Shown here one piece after another: positions 8,191 through 17,690 of a stretch of 64,000 nt of DNA. The stretch comes from Mangrovibacter plantisponsor. Lineage in GTDB: Bacteria; Pseudomonadota; Gammaproteobacteria; Enterobacterales; Enterobacteriaceae. The translations under genes and the position numbers were made by a program. Numbering within the stretch: the first letter of the stretch is position 1; every line of letters begins with the position of its first letter. The stretch lies in NCBI RefSeq assembly GCF_003182475.1, contig NZ_QGTS01000021.1, forward strand, positions 17,003-81,002, read 5' to 3'. Under the pieces are notes generated by a model. It made no database searches. It had not been told where the DNA came from and worked only from the letters and a program-made list of their open reading frames with translations.

Positions 8191-9012
8191 ATGAAAGTAC
8201 TGGGATTGGGCGATAATGTTATTGACCGCTATCAACATACCGGCCTCGGTTACCCGGGAGGTAATGCGCTGAATTTCAGCGTGTTTGCCCATGAACTCTA
8301 TGCTGATACGGCCTATTTGGGTATTTTTGGTGATGATGCGGCAGCAGCACATATTCGCCAGATATTGGCAAACCGGCAGATCCAAACCCGCCACTGCCTT
8401 GATGTCCCAGGTGAGAGTGGCTTTGCCACCCTCACTATTCAGAATGGCGACCGGGTATTTTTGGGCTCGAACGCCGGGGGAGTACGCCAGCGCACTCCCA
8501 TGGATTTCATCCTGCAACATCAGCCCTGGCTTAGTGAGTTTTCTCTGATACACAGTGCAGCTTACAGCTATACCGAACACCTGTTACCACAACTGGCCCG
8601 CCTTCCCGGCTTGCTCAGTTATGACTTTTCAGATGACTTTACCCCAGACAACGCACTGGCCTGTTGCCAGTGGCTGGACTATGCCTTCTTTTCCTGCTCT
8701 GAACGCTCATTAAGTGAAACCCGTGAGTTGCTGGCCGAAGCGCACCATAAAGGTGGGGCCATTACCGTGGCAACCCGTGGCGAGGAAGGCGCGTTATTAT
8801 TCGATGGTGAAACATGGCTGTTCCAGCACCCGACGCCGATTACAGCGGTAGATACTCTGGGTGCCGGGGATGGTTTTATTACTGCGTTCTTGCTGGCGCA
8901 CCTGAGCGGGAAAAACCTGGTAACCAGCTTACAAGCAGGCGCTGATTTTGCTGCACAGGTTTGCACTACAGATGGCGCATTTGGGGAACCCATACAATTG
9001 GCACTGCTATAA
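8191..9012 (+). CDS. FrlD-like fructosamine 6-kinase (PfkB family)
   Basis: The product (273 residues) starts MKVLGLGDNVIDRY and has PGGNALNFSVFAHEL, the sugar-binding motif of PfkB kinases. The C-terminal ATP/anion-hole motif is DTLGAGDGFITAFLLAHLSG, with the catalytic Asp in GAGD. It aligns along its length with E. coli FrlD, including DRVFLGSNAGGV and the YDFSDDF segment. It would phosphorylate a fructosamine before cleavage by the FrlB-like enzyme. The ATG at 8191 is chosen because it follows GAGGG and lies just after the upstream stop; an upstream in-frame ATG would lie inside the deglycase gene. A terminator follows. Confidence 0.85.
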   Translation: MKVLGLGDNVIDRYQHTGLGYPGGNALNFSVFAHELYADTAYLGIFGDDAAAAHIRQILANRQIQTRHCLDVPGESGFATLTIQNGDRVFLGSNAGGVRQRTPMDFILQHQPWLSEFSLIHSAAYSYTEHLLPQLARLPGLLSYDFSDDFTPDNALACCQWLDYAFFSCSERSLSETRELLAEAHHKGGAITVATRGEEGALLFDGETWLFQHPTPITAVDTLGAGDGFITAFLLAHLSGKNLVTSLQAGADFAAQVCTTDGAFGEPIQLALL

Positions 9013-9036
9013 AATGTGTTGAGTGAGAATGTGTTG

Positions 9037-9094
9037 CGCGCGCCAGAAAGCGCGCGATTCTGACCTTGCCCATCCACCCGGATGGGCCTTTTTA
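9037..9094 (+). terminator. Tandem hairpins ending the frl-like operon
   Basis: A CGCGCG/CGCGCG hairpin (9037-9056) is followed by a canonical intrinsic terminator. Its stem is GCCCATCC (9068-9075) with GGATGGGC (9080-9087), then CTTTTTAT. It sits between the convergent kinase and mmuM genes and could serve the plus-strand operon. Confidence 0.8.
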
Positions 9095-9104
9095 TCTGCC
9101 AGAA

Positions 9105-10049
9105 TTAATGGCGGTGTGCCCCGGCTGCGATGCTTGCGATATCCGCCGGTGTGGTACGGCAACAGCCACCAATTAACCGGGCACCGCTTGCCAGCCAGTC
9201 TGGTAAATAGTGAGCCAGTTGGTGGCAGGCTTCACCACTGTGATGCCAGGTTTTGGTCACTGCGTCGTATTGTTCGCCTGAATTGGGGTACACCACCAGT
9301 GGCAACGCAGTCAGCTCATGAAGCGTAGTTAACGCAGCCGTGGTTTTCTCCAGCGCAATGCAGTTCACTCCCACCGCAATAACCTGCGGGTAATCGTTCA
9401 GGAAGCTCACCACTGTTGCCAGCGGCGTACCATCACTCAAGTGCTCACTGTCACGCAGCGTAAATGAGAACCAGGCGGGCAGCGCAGGAAACTCCTCTGC
9501 CAGTAATCCAACTAATGCCTGGGTTTCAGCAAAAGAAGGCTGGGTTTCACAGGCCAGCAGATCAACACCACCTTCAACCAAAGCCGCAATACGCGGGCGG
9601 TGAAAGTCCTGGAACTCCACAACTGTACGCTGGTAATCACCACGGTACTCAGAACCGTCTGCCAGAAAAGCGCCATAGGGGCCAACAGAACCGGCCACCA
9701 GTAACGCCGGGGAGCCGGAGTGTTCTGCCAGGTAATCCTCACGCGCCTGGCAGGCGAGGCGTGCACTTTGGGTAATTAATTCCAGAGACTGACCATGGCT
9801 GATGCCACGAGCAGCAAACCCGGCAGGTGTTGCCTGGTAACTGGCTGTAATGGCAACCTGTGCCCCGGCACGGAAATAATCCAGGTGGACCTGGTAAATC
9901 AGTTGTGGGTTTTCCAGTAGAACTTTCGCCGACCAGAGGCTGTCTGCCAGGTTGCATCCCCGGCTTTCCAGTTCCGTTGCCATTGCGCCGTCCAGCACTA
10001 AAAAAGAGCTGTGTTGCAACGCGTGTTGTACGGGATCAATCAGTGACAT
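9105..10049 (-). CDS. mmuM: Homocysteine S-methyltransferase
   Basis: The 314-residue product starts [11 protein letters not shown] and carries [16 protein letters not shown] near the N-terminus. The zinc-ligand signature is VGVNCIALE in the middle and [16 protein letters not shown] at the C-terminus (Cys plus the GGCC pair). MmuM makes methionine from homocysteine using S-methylmethionine. The ATG at 10049 is used; it follows GGAGG and overlaps the end of mmuP by 14 bp, so the two are translationally linked. Order (mmuP then mmuM) and sequence match E. coli, and control by MetJ is expected from boxes upstream of mmuP. Confidence 0.95.
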   Translation of the reverse strand: MSLIDPVQHALQHSSFLVLDGAMATELESRGCNLADSLWSAKVLLENPQLIYQVHLDYFRAGAQVAITASYQATPAGFAARGISHGQSLELITQSARLACQAREDYLAEHSGSPALLVAGSVGPYGAFLADGSEYRGDYQRTVVEFQDFHRPRIAALVEGGVDLLACETQPSFAETQALVGLLAEEFPALPAWFSFTLRDSEHLSDGTPLATVVSFLNDYPQVIAVGVNCIALEKTTAALTTLHELTALPLVVYPNSGEQYDAVTKTWHHSGEACHQLAHYLPDWLASGARLIGGCCRTTPADIASIAAGAHRH

Positions 10050-11469
10050 GTTCCACCTCCGGTTGGTTACGTTTTGCCAAATACTGTGTGAGGTAATAAA
10101 CGCCGTAGCACAGGGCAACAAACGGCAGCCCGCACCATAATGCAATGCGCTGCTCCGGGTCAAACGCCAGGCCAACACAAGCTAACAGACACAAAACAAA
10201 CCCTAACACCGGTGTCACCGGGAACCAGGGAGCGCGGTAATGTAATTCACTTAACGCCCGCCCGGCGGCAATATGCTGGCGGCGGAACACATAATGCGCA
10301 GCACAAATACTCAGCCACACTGCCACCACAGCAAACCCGGAAATCGCCGAAAGTGCCACGTACACGGTGTCGGGAGCCACCACGCTGGAAAACAACGCCA
10401 GCACACCGCCCAGCATACTGACAGATAATGCAGTGAGCGGAACACCACGGCGGGTCAGGCGAGAGAAACAGGCCGGTAGCGTGCGTTCACGGGACAACGA
10501 CCACAGCATGCGCCCGGAGGCATACAACCCGGAATTAGCGGCAGAGAGAATCGCCGTGAGGATGACGAAGTTAAAGATATCCGCAGCCCCCGGTATTCCG
10601 ACTTTCTCAAACACCAGCACAAACGGGCTTTTCACCACACCAGCCTGGTCCGCAGGGATCAATGCCGCCAGCACAAAAACAGTACCAATAAAAAAGATGA
10701 TCAACCGGGCAATTGTAGTGCGAATGGCAACCGGAATCACTTTTTGCGGGTTTTCTGTTTCACCTGCTGCAATACCAATTAACTCGGTACCGGAAAACGC
10801 GAAGTTCACCGCAACCATCGTCATCAAAATGGGCAAACCACCATGAGGGAACCAGCCACTGTCGGTAATATTGTGCAGCAACGGAGCCGGTGAACCGTCT
10901 TTCATTGGCAGAAAACCGAAGATGGCCGCCGCACCCAGCACAATAAACGCCACAATGGTGATAACTTTAATAATTGAGAACCAGAACTCCCCTTCGGCAA
11001 AGAAGCGGGTAGATACCACGTTCAGGCCGAAGATCAGCACACAGAAAACCAGGCACCACACCCAGACTGGCACCTGTGGGAACCAGTACTGCATACAAAA
11101 ACCGGCCGCGGTAAAACTCGACCCTAATGCAACAGTCCAGGTAAGCCAGTACAGCCAGGCGACAGTATACCCCGTTGCCGGGCCAAGGTAGCGTGCTGAG
11201 TACACATGGAATGCCCCCGTTTCCGGCATGGCGACAGAAAGCTCACCCAGGCACTGCATCACCAGCCAGACAACCAGTGCGCCTATCAAATACGCCAGTA
11301 ACGTGCCCAGAGCACCGGTAGTGGAAATAATATAGCCCGTGTTAAAAAACAGCCCGGTACCAATCACGCCCCCTAAAGAGAGCATAATCAGGTGGCGGGT
11401 TTTCATGGTGCGCTTAAGCTGCCCTTCTTCCTGCTGCCGGGCTGCGTGCGATGTGGTGGAGTCCTGCAT
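10036..11469 (-). CDS. mmuP: S-methylmethionine permease (APC family)
   Basis: The 477-residue protein has about twelve hydrophobic helices and is nearly identical in pattern to E. coli MmuP. It has [20 protein letters not shown] at the N-terminus and [17 protein letters not shown] in the third helix region. It imports S-methylmethionine by proton symport in the inner membrane for use by MmuM. It is slightly longer than the E. coli protein because of extra N-terminal residues ([20 protein letters not shown]). A second in-frame ATG at MKTRH would give the conserved start, but E. coli MmuP also has a short leader. A MetJ operator lies just upstream. Confidence 0.95.
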   Translation of the reverse strand: MQDSTTSHAARQQEEGQLKRTMKTRHLIMLSLGGVIGTGLFFNTGYIISTTGALGTLLAYLIGALVVWLVMQCLGELSVAMPETGAFHVYSARYLGPATGYTVAWLYWLTWTVALGSSFTAAGFCMQYWFPQVPVWVWCLVFCVLIFGLNVVSTRFFAEGEFWFSIIKVITIVAFIVLGAAAIFGFLPMKDGSPAPLLHNITDSGWFPHGGLPILMTMVAVNFAFSGTELIGIAAGETENPQKVIPVAIRTTIARLIIFFIGTVFVLAALIPADQAGVVKSPFVLVFEKVGIPGAADIFNFVILTAILSAANSGLYASGRMLWSLSRERTLPACFSRLTRRGVPLTALSVSMLGGVLALFSSVVAPDTVYVALSAISGFAVVAVWLSICAAHYVFRRQHIAAGRALSELHYRAPWFPVTPVLGFVLCLLACVGLAFDPEQRIALWCGLPFVALCYGVYYLTQYLAKRNQPEVEHVTD

Positions 11470-11479
11470 ATTACCTTCT

Positions 11480-11503
11480 GAACGTATAGACGTCTAAACT
11501 TCC
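11480..11503. promoter_or_regulatory. MetJ operator (tandem met boxes) for mmuPM
   Basis: The perfect met box AGACGTCT occurs at 11488-11495. It is flanked immediately by two 8-mers, GAACGTAT (11480-11487) and AAACTTCC (11496-11503), each matching 5 of 8. MetJ binds tandem 8-bp boxes as adjacent dimers. The site lies 11-34 bp upstream of mmuP. Confidence 0.85.
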
Positions 11504-11676
11504 GAATGGCATCTGTTATACCGTTATGGCGGGTAAAATGCAAAAAACAATTTACAAAACAATACAGAAGGCAGGGAGTTTGGCCAGGCGCCCATTCAAT
11601 AGTCCCATAAGTTTTACCAGAGTGCACTGGCATGCATACCAGTGCACTTAACAGGTTACCCAGGTCTTCGCGCGCG

Positions 11677-12354
11677 TTACTGCACTTTTTTCAGTAACGC
11701 GGCAGCCACAGCTTCTGAACTTGCAGGGTTCTGGCCAGTAATCAGGTTGCCATCTTCCACAACATACGGCATCCAGTCCGGGCCTTTAGAATAATGAGCA
11801 CCCGCTGCGATAAACTCATCTTCAATCAGAAAAGGAACCACATGAGTTAATTCAACAGCGTCTTCTTCACTATTAGTAAAGCCGGTGACATTACGCCCTT
11901 TAATCAGCAACTCACCCTGGTTATTTTTCACATGGCGCAATACACCTGGTGCGTGGCACACAAACGCAACTGGCTTCCCGGCACGGTTGAACGACTCAAT
12001 CAGTTCAATGGATGTGCTGGATTCAGCCAGATCCCATAACGGCCCGTGACCGCCTGGATAAAACACGGTGTCAAAATCCTCTTGCGATACCGTCTCCAGT
12101 TTGACTGTATTCGCCAGCGCATTCTGGGCAACTTTATCGGTTTTGAAACGTGCCGTTAGCGCAGTCTGGAAGTCAGGCAAATCACTTTTTGGATCCAGCG
12201 GCGGCTGGCCTCCAGCAGGTGAAGCCAGTACCACTTCAGCGCCTGCATCCTTAAAGACATAATAAGGGGCAGCAAATTCTTCCAGCCAAAACCCGGTTTT
12301 CTTACCCGTGTTGCCTAATGCGGAATGTGAAGTCAGAACCATTAAAATTTTCAT
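11677..12354 (-). CDS. DJ-1/PfpI-family protein, Hsp31/glyoxalase III-like
   Basis: The 225-residue protein begins MKILMVLTSHSALGNTGKKTG and has the Hsp31-type segment FWLEEFAAPYYVFKDAGAEV. FYPGGHGPLWDLAES (about 98-112) follows, then the nucleophile elbow VAFVCHAPGVL with the reactive Cys near 133. Members of this clade convert methylglyoxal to lactate or act as stress-related chaperones and deglycases. It lies 32 bp downstream of the aldehyde dehydrogenase gene on the same strand, so both probably belong to one aldehyde-detoxifying operon. The exact activity is not decided by sequence. Confidence 0.85.
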   Translation of the reverse strand: MKILMVLTSHSALGNTGKKTGFWLEEFAAPYYVFKDAGAEVVLASPAGGQPPLDPKSDLPDFQTALTARFKTDKVAQNALANTVKLETVSQEDFDTVFYPGGHGPLWDLAESSTSIELIESFNRAGKPVAFVCHAPGVLRHVKNNQGELLIKGRNVTGFTNSEEDAVELTHVVPFLIEDEFIAAGAHYSKGPDWMPYVVEDGNLITGQNPASSEAVAAALLKKVQ

Positions 12355-12386
12355 GTTTACTCCTGAATATGGACAGTACAGATGGT

Positions 12387-13808
12387 TTAATTTTTTAGAA
12401 ATGCTTCGGCGGCAATTACCTTGTCCTGGTAAGGTGCGCGAAGACGAAGATTAGAGTGCCCGGCACTCTCCTGAACAACGACCGGTTTGGCATGGCTGAA
12501 ACGCCGGAAACCATGCACACCGTGATAAGCGCCAGTACCAGATGCCCCCACTCCACCAAATGGCAGGCTGTCTATAGATGCATGGGTCATCACATCGTTG
12601 ATAACCAGAGCACCAGACGTTGTGTGTAACCGCAGCTGTTTCTGGCGTTCAGCATCATGGCCAAAGTAATACACTGCCAGTGGACGCGGGCCTGCATTGA
12701 TATAACGGATAGCCTCACTGACATCGGCAGCATAAGTTTTCACCGGGAGCAGTGGGCCGAAAATCTCCTCCTGCATCACCAGCATCTCTTCCGTTACATC
12801 AAGAATAATATGGGGTGCGATTTTCCTGCTCTGGTTATCGAAAGCAGGCTCATTACCCGGTGCCAGGCTAATTACCCGGGCACCTTTGCTCCGCGCATCT
12901 TCAAGCAAGTTCAAAAGACGTAAGAAATGCCGTTCGTTAATGACAGAGGTGTAGTCTTCATTGCTTTGCAGTGTCGGGAAAGTTTTGCCAACAAATGCCT
13001 GTGCTGCCGCCACAAATGCTGATTCCAGCTGTTCCGGGAGCAACACATAATCCGGCGAGATACAAATTTGCCCGGCATTGAATGTTTTTATGGTTAACGT
13101 GCGTTCGGCTGCAACAACAGGGTCGGCATCAACGTCAACCACCACAGGAGACTTGCCGCCCAACTCCAGTGTGACAGGCACCAGGTTCTCTGCCGCGGCG
13201 CGCATCACATGGCGGCCAACAGCCGTGCTACCGGTAAAGACCAGGTGGTCGAAGGGCAAACGGCTGAATGCCTGCCCGGTATCCGCATCGCCCAGGACCA
13301 CAGTTAACTCATTTGGCGAAAAATAACGGGGCACTAATTCTGCAAGCAGTTCCGACGTTCTGGGGGTTAGCTCAGACGGTTTCAGCATGGCGGTATTACC
13401 TGCGGCGAAAACACCGGCAAGTGGGCCAAAAGCCAGGTTAATTGGGAAATTCCACGGGCTGATTATCCCAACAACGCCTAATGGTTGCGGCTCGGTCCAT
13501 GCCTGCATGCCATCAACAGGAACCGCGGCAACCTCAGGTTGCATCCACTGCTCCAGGTTATCGGCGGAATGGGTAAGCATATTGATTGTGGTTATCAGGT
13601 CTGCCGCCATAGTCTGGTACCCACTGCGGTGGCCAAAATCGTCGCTGATGGCTGTTGTCAGCCTGGCATAGTTTTCACGTATCAGGTTGGCGCTGCGCAT
13701 TAACCGGTCACGTCGTACCTGGGCAGTAGCAGGCCCGTGTTGCAGATGAAACGCCTTCATGCTGCGAAGAATGGCCGACAAATCCTGGAGTTGTTGTTGA
13801 GGCGTCAT
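12387..13808 (-). CDS. Coniferyl-aldehyde-dehydrogenase-type NAD(P) aldehyde dehydrogenase
   Basis: The 473-residue protein is a class-3-like aldehyde dehydrogenase. GVVGIISPWNFPINLAFGP marks the Rossmann entry, VFTGSTAVGRHVM the cofactor loop, VTLELGGKSP the general-base Glu, and FNAGQICISPDYVLLP the catalytic Cys. The NAGQ-C-SPDYVL form is typical of CalB, which oxidises coniferyl and other aromatic or fatty aldehydes. It probably shares an operon with the DJ-1 gene downstream and is divergent from a LysR regulator 115 bp away. Physiological substrate is inferred; a general aldehyde-detoxifying role is equally possible. Confidence 0.8.
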   Translation of the reverse strand: MTPQQQLQDLSAILRSMKAFHLQHGPATAQVRRDRLMRSANLIRENYARLTTAISDDFGHRSGYQTMAADLITTINMLTHSADNLEQWMQPEVAAVPVDGMQAWTEPQPLGVVGIISPWNFPINLAFGPLAGVFAAGNTAMLKPSELTPRTSELLAELVPRYFSPNELTVVLGDADTGQAFSRLPFDHLVFTGSTAVGRHVMRAAAENLVPVTLELGGKSPVVVDVDADPVVAAERTLTIKTFNAGQICISPDYVLLPEQLESAFVAAAQAFVGKTFPTLQSNEDYTSVINERHFLRLLNLLEDARSKGARVISLAPGNEPAFDNQSRKIAPHIILDVTEEMLVMQEEIFGPLLPVKTYAADVSEAIRYINAGPRPLAVYYFGHDAERQKQLRLHTTSGALVINDVMTHASIDSLPFGGVGASGTGAYHGVHGFRRFSHAKPVVVQESAGHSNLRLRAPYQDKVIAAEAFLKN

Positions 13809-13923
13809 GTTAGTTACCTGTCCCGTCGTCTTGATTATTGATTGCGGTCAGCTTAAAGATTCTGGCGTTCAGGTGGTAACAACGCTATTTTCACAGGGGT
13901 ATAAATAAATTTATGGGTGAGCT

Positions 13924-14814
13924 GTGTCTTTAATACGATTGCGTACATTTATGGAAGTTTACCGCCAGCACTCCATTTCTGCGGCGGCCCGCGCACTGAA
14001 CCTGACACAACCTGCTGTGTCGCAACATATCAGTGGGCTGGAAGTCGCAATAGGCAGGCCGTTGTTTGAACGGCAATCTCAGGGCGTTGTCCCGACAGCA
14101 ACCGCTGACGACTTAGCGGCAGATATCGGCGATAAACTCGACGCCGCAGAGTCGGCACTGGCCTCTGCCAGGGCGCGCTCTATGGATGTCTCCGGTACAT
14201 TACAAATTATTGGCCACTCAGACTTTGTGGCTGAAAAGCTGGCAGACGTTCTCCTGCCATTACTCCAGAGTGGGATCCGGGTACATCTGCATACCGGGGA
14301 TGGTCCGATGGTTACGCAAATGGTGTTAGAAGGGCACTGTGACCTGGGTATCACCGCACACCCGGTTACCGATACACGCTTAAAAAGCGAAGTCATTTTC
14401 ACAGACCAAATTATTGCTGTCGCTTCGCCAGAGATTGCCGCCCGCCTGAACCAAAGCAACAACTTTGCTCACGACTTACTCAAGGAACCGCTTCTGGCTT
14501 ACAACCTTGAGTTGTCGCTGATTAAAGAGTGGCTGGATAAAAATAAGATCCCCTGTTCAGCCCTGCTCCCTGCTGTAGTGGGAAAAGATTTACGCGGGCA
14601 ACGCACTCTGCTGTGCAAAGGTTTCGGCTGGACAGCCATGCCCGGCTTTTTATGCCGCGCCGAGATTTCACAAGGGAAACTCAGCCAGTTGGTGGCACCA
14701 GTCAGTAACACAGAGATTCGCTATAGCCTGATCTGGCTACCCAGTGCATTACGCAAACCACGCCTGGCGCACGCCCGGCAAACGCTGCTACAAATAGTAA
14801 ACGGCCACGAGTGA
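13924..14814 (+). CDS. LysR-family transcriptional regulator
   Basis: The 296-residue protein has the LysR winged helix at the N-terminus ([41 protein letters not shown]). A periplasmic-binding-protein-like effector domain follows from about residue 90. The start is GTG at 13924 behind GGTGAG. It is divergent from the aldehyde dehydrogenase/DJ-1 genes, the usual arrangement for a LysR regulator and its targets, so it probably activates them in response to an aldehyde or acid (inference). A hairpin over its stop codon (GAGTGAAATCACTC, 14809-14822) may end transcription. Confidence 0.85.
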   Translation: MSLIRLRTFMEVYRQHSISAAARALNLTQPAVSQHISGLEVAIGRPLFERQSQGVVPTATADDLAADIGDKLDAAESALASARARSMDVSGTLQIIGHSDFVAEKLADVLLPLLQSGIRVHLHTGDGPMVTQMVLEGHCDLGITAHPVTDTRLKSEVIFTDQIIAVASPEIAARLNQSNNFAHDLLKEPLLAYNLELSLIKEWLDKNKIPCSALLPAVVGKDLRGQRTLLCKGFGWTAMPGFLCRAEISQGKLSQLVAPVSNTEIRYSLIWLPSALRKPRLAHARQTLLQIVNGHE

Positions 14815-14872
14815 AATCACTCGCCGTGGCAGGCAGGTAGCCAGTACCACCAGCCAATGCAGGTTTACGCAA

Positions 14873-14897
14873 TTTGTGCCAGAAAGCCGGGCACAAA
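14873..14897. promoter_or_regulatory. Inverted repeat upstream of ymjA
   Basis: Arms TTTGTGCC (14873-14880) and GGCACAAA (14890-14897) are perfect 8-bp inverted repeats with a 9-bp spacer, about 65 bp before ymjA. They are followed by TATTAT, a possible -10 element. It may be an operator or a leader stem; no regulator is assigned. Confidence 0.35.
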
Positions 14898-14962
14898 TGG
14901 TATTATCACAGCAATGTACTAAACCTGCCCACAGGCACAAACTTAACCTCCGGGGACAACCA

Positions 14963-15208
14963 ATGAACCAGGCCATTCCGCTCAAGTTTTATGACATCAC
15001 AGATGAGTATTCGACAGAAACTGAACAGGCAGTCAGCGAGGCTGAACGCGACGCGCTGGCGCACTATTTCCAGTTGCTGATTACCCGTTTAATGAATAAC
15101 GAAGAAATTAGCGAACAGGCTCAGGCAGACATGGCAACCGAAGCCGGTATTAATGCACAACGTATTGATGAAATTGCCAATTTCCTCAACCAATGGGGTA
15201 ATGAATAA
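14963..15208 (+). CDS. ymjA: DUF2543 small protein YmjA
   Basis: The 81-residue protein is nearly colinear with E. coli Ymj[20 protein letters not shown] at the start, [18 protein letters not shown] in the middle and [15 protein letters not shown] at the end. The ATG at 14963 is preferred because it follows a Shine-Dalgarno-like CCGGGGA and gives exactly the family length. YmjA is a soluble, acidic, helical protein of unknown function. It stands alone between a LysR gene and the hutWX operon, with a hairpin just after its stop. Confidence 0.9.
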   Translation: MNQAIPLKFYDITDEYSTETEQAVSEAERDALAHYFQLLITRLMNNEEISEQAQADMATEAGINAQRIDEIANFLNQWGNE

Positions 15209-15224
15209 CAAACTATAAAACATG

Positions 15225-15250
15225 CTGCACAGGCTATCCCCCCTGTGCAG
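15225..15250 (+). terminator. Hairpin after ymjA
   Basis: A perfect 9-bp stem CTGCACAGG (15225-15233) and CCTGTGCAG (15242-15250) lies 16 bp past the ymjA stop. The following run is TTATCCTGTT, so terminator strength is uncertain. Confidence 0.6.
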
Positions 15251-15297
15251 TTATCCTGTTCAGGCCAAAGAGCCAGCCACAAAACCCTATTAATTCT

Positions 15298-15333
15298 TTA
15301 TCTGGCCTGGGAAAGTACCACATAGCCAGATAA
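15298..15333. other. Inverted repeat in the ymjA-hutW gap
   Basis: The 351-bp gap contains a 9-bp perfect inverted repeat, TTATCTGGC (15298-15306) and GCCAGATAA (15325-15333), with an 18-base loop. The rest of the gap up to the Fur box at 15493 shows no convincing gene; short frames there lack plausible starts or family features. Confidence 0.35.
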
Positions 15334-15492
15334 CGAATTCACACACTTCCAACCCATCCGGGCTGCGTTACTTCTACTTCTGCTTGTCGCTGCATCCATG
15401 GCTGTGCAGTGCAACAGGATTTGATATTTATCAACAACCCACCGCAATTCTTTTTCTGACGCTGGACATCCTGCGCCATCATTCTTATAAAC

Positions 15493-15511
15493 ACAATTGA
15501 TTATCATTTGC
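15493..15511. promoter_or_regulatory. Fur box upstream of hutWX
   Basis: The core TGATTATCATT (15498-15508) matches 10 of 11 central bases of the Fur consensus and lies 49 bp upstream of the hutW ATG. Iron-dependent repression of hutWX is predicted. Confidence 0.7.
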
Positions 15512-15559
15512 ATTTATTCTTTTGCAAATGAACACATAGCAAAAAGATGAAATATCAAT

Positions 15560-16915
15560 ATGTTGAAAAATAACTCAGTTCTGGATCTTACCCCCTGGTT
15601 TGCCCGGGCAGGCGGGCAACCATTTGAAGACCGGAGTGCAACCATGCCCTGGCGCGGTTCTGCACCGGTCGCCAAAGAGAAAGTACATGAAAGCTGGCAA
15701 CGCCTGATAAACCACCCTGCACCGCCACGTAAGCGGCTGGTTTATCTGCATATTCCTTTCTGTGCAACACACTGTACCTTCTGTGGCTTTTACCAGAACC
15801 GTTACAATGAACAGCTCTGTGCTCACTACACCGAGCGCTTATTGCAGGAAATTGAGCAGGAAGCAGACAGCGCATTGTGTCAGTCGGCACCTGTTCATGG
15901 CGTTTACTTTGGAGGAGGCACACCTTCTGCACTGGCTGCGGGTGATCTGGCACGTATCATTACCACCCTGCGTGAGCGGTTACCGCTGGCACCAGATTGT
16001 GAAATTACCATTGAAGGGCGGGTACTGAATTTCGATGATAATCGAATAGACGCTTGTCTGGATGCCGGTGCAAACCGTTTTTCCATTGGGATTCAGTCTT
16101 TTAACAGTAAAATTCGCAAAAAAATGGCTCGTACTGCCAGTGGCCCGGAAGCCGTTGCCTTTATGGAAAACCTTGTTCGCCGGGATAAGGCCGCTATTGT
16201 CTGTGACTTAATGTTCGGCCTGCCCGGGCAGGATGCTGATAACTGGGGGCAAGACCTGGCTATAGCCCGGGATATCGGGCTGGATGGTGTTGACCTCTAT
16301 GCGCTTAACCTGTTTGCCGATACCCCGCTGGGCAAAGCAGTTGCCAATGGGCGCACTCAGGTAGCATCGCCTGCAGAGCGACGCGATCGTTACCTACAGG
16401 GTTGTGATTTTATGCAACAGGCTGGCTGGCGCTGTATCAGCAACAGCCACTGGGCAGGCACTCCCCGGGAGCGCAATATCTACAACCTGCTGATAAAACA
16501 GGGCGCAGATTGTCTGGCATTTGGTGCCGGGGCTGGTGGCTCGGTGAACGGCTGGTCATGGATGAACCAGCGCAATCTGGATGCCTGGCATGGCATGGTT
16601 GCAGCCCACGCAAAGCCAGTCATGGTGATGATGCGCCCAATGGAAGCCAGTTACCAATGGCGGCATCAGCTCCAGGCTGCAGTAGAAACCGCACGTATCC
16701 CGCTGCCAGAACTGACGGCTCACGCCAGTGAACTGGCACCATTATTACAACAGTGGCATCTCGCCGGGCTAACGCAGGATGCCTCAACCTGCATCCGGCT
16801 CACAAACGAAGGGCGTTTTTGGGCAAGCAATATCCTGCAAGCACTACAGGCTCTCCTCCCACAGTTAAATACCCAAGCAACAGCCAATGAACAACCCGCA
16901 CGGAGTGGTTTATGA
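15560..16915 (+). CDS. hutW: Anaerobilin synthase, radical SAM haem-degrading enzyme HutW/ChuW
   Basis: The 451-residue protein resembles coproporphyrinogen dehydrogenase-type radical SAM enzymes. The 4Fe-4S ligand motif is CATHCTFC (Cys 68, 72, 75), followed by GVYFGGGTPSAL and CDLMFGLPGQDADNW. The C-terminal HemN-like region is short, as in HutW/ChuW. These enzymes open the haem ring without oxygen by radical methyl transfer, freeing iron and forming anaerobilin. The stop codon overlaps the hutX ATG (ATGA at 16912), indicating translational coupling. A Fur box precedes the gene, and the haem receptor and hmuSTUV follow, so it completes a haem-iron acquisition pathway. Confidence 0.9.
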   Translation: MLKNNSVLDLTPWFARAGGQPFEDRSATMPWRGSAPVAKEKVHESWQRLINHPAPPRKRLVYLHIPFCATHCTFCGFYQNRYNEQLCAHYTERLLQEIEQEADSALCQSAPVHGVYFGGGTPSALAAGDLARIITTLRERLPLAPDCEITIEGRVLNFDDNRIDACLDAGANRFSIGIQSFNSKIRKKMARTASGPEAVAFMENLVRRDKAAIVCDLMFGLPGQDADNWGQDLAIARDIGLDGVDLYALNLFADTPLGKAVANGRTQVASPAERRDRYLQGCDFMQQAGWRCISNSHWAGTPRERNIYNLLIKQGADCLAFGAGAGGSVNGWSWMNQRNLDAWHGMVAAHAKPVMVMMRPMEASYQWRHQLQAAVETARIPLPELTAHASELAPLLQQWHLAGLTQDASTCIRLTNEGRFWASNILQALQALLPQLNTQATANEQPARSGL

Positions 16916-17400
16916 GTCTCAATACATTAACGCAGTTTCTGGCAACTCAGCCGGAAGGCACACTGGAGTCCATTGCCAGCCAGTACAACACATCGCTCAG
17001 GGAGGTTATCAGCCATCTTCCCGGCGCGGTTATCGTACCTGGCAGCCATTTTGATAATATCTGGTCACAAGCTGGTGAATGGGGCACCGTTACCCTGCTG
17101 GTACATACCGAAGATGTTATTCTTGAATTTTCAGGGGTTCTGCCTTCAGGATTTCACCGCCATGGGTATTTTAACCTGCGCGGCAAACAAGGTGTTTCAG
17201 GGCATATTCGGGCTGATAATTGCCACCACATAGCCTTTGTTGAACGCCGTTTTATGGGTATGGATACAGCCTCAATCCTGTTTCTCAATAGTACGGGAAA
17301 CGCGATGTTCAAAATCTTTATTGGCCGGGACGAGCACAAACAGCTATTAACCGCCCAGCTCAATGCCTTTCGTACCCTGGCCCAGGCACTGAATGCCTGA
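16912..17400 (+). CDS. hutX: Cytosolic haem carrier HutX
   Basis: The 162-residue protein has the HutX/ChuX pattern: REVISHLPGAVIVPGSHFDNIWSQ near the N-terminus and SGVLPSGFHRHGYFNLRGKQ in the middle. FVERRFMGMDTASILFLN and MFKIFIGRDEHKQLL follow in the C-terminal half. HutX and ChuX bind haem in the cytoplasm and pass it to the anaerobilin synthase. It overlaps hutW by four bases. It has half the length of HmuS, which belongs to the same structural superfamily. Confidence 0.9.
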   Translation: MSLNTLTQFLATQPEGTLESIASQYNTSLREVISHLPGAVIVPGSHFDNIWSQAGEWGTVTLLVHTEDVILEFSGVLPSGFHRHGYFNLRGKQGVSGHIRADNCHHIAFVERRFMGMDTASILFLNSTGNAMFKIFIGRDEHKQLLTAQLNAFRTLAQALNA

Positions 17401-17553
17401 AACCTGAAAACCACATTTCTGTTGTTCAATAGTACCCGACGACACTCACTGTAGCCGGGTACTGCTCTGTTATGTAAGTCTTTTCCACCGAAGCTCCCAC
17501 AGCACCACGATGCAACCAACCGCAATGAGAATAATCCAATTACTGTATTGCAT

Positions 17554-17577
17554 ATGATAATCATAATTATTATCATT
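17554..17577. promoter_or_regulatory. Strong Fur box upstream of the haem receptor gene
   Basis: ATGATAATCATAATTATTATCATT contains overlapping near-perfect Fur hexamer units (GATAAT and ATTATC), giving room for two Fur dimers. It lies 114 bp upstream of the receptor ATG at 17691. The 290-bp gap between hutX and the receptor otherwise shows no gene. Confidence 0.85.
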
Positions 17578-17690
17578 CACAAAAAATAACAATACGCGCG
17601 AATATTCAGACTGGCCCTTACCCATTGGCGGGGTTACTGGAAGGAAGGCGTGAGCCGGATACTAATAAATGCTAAGGCTTACAAAACATT

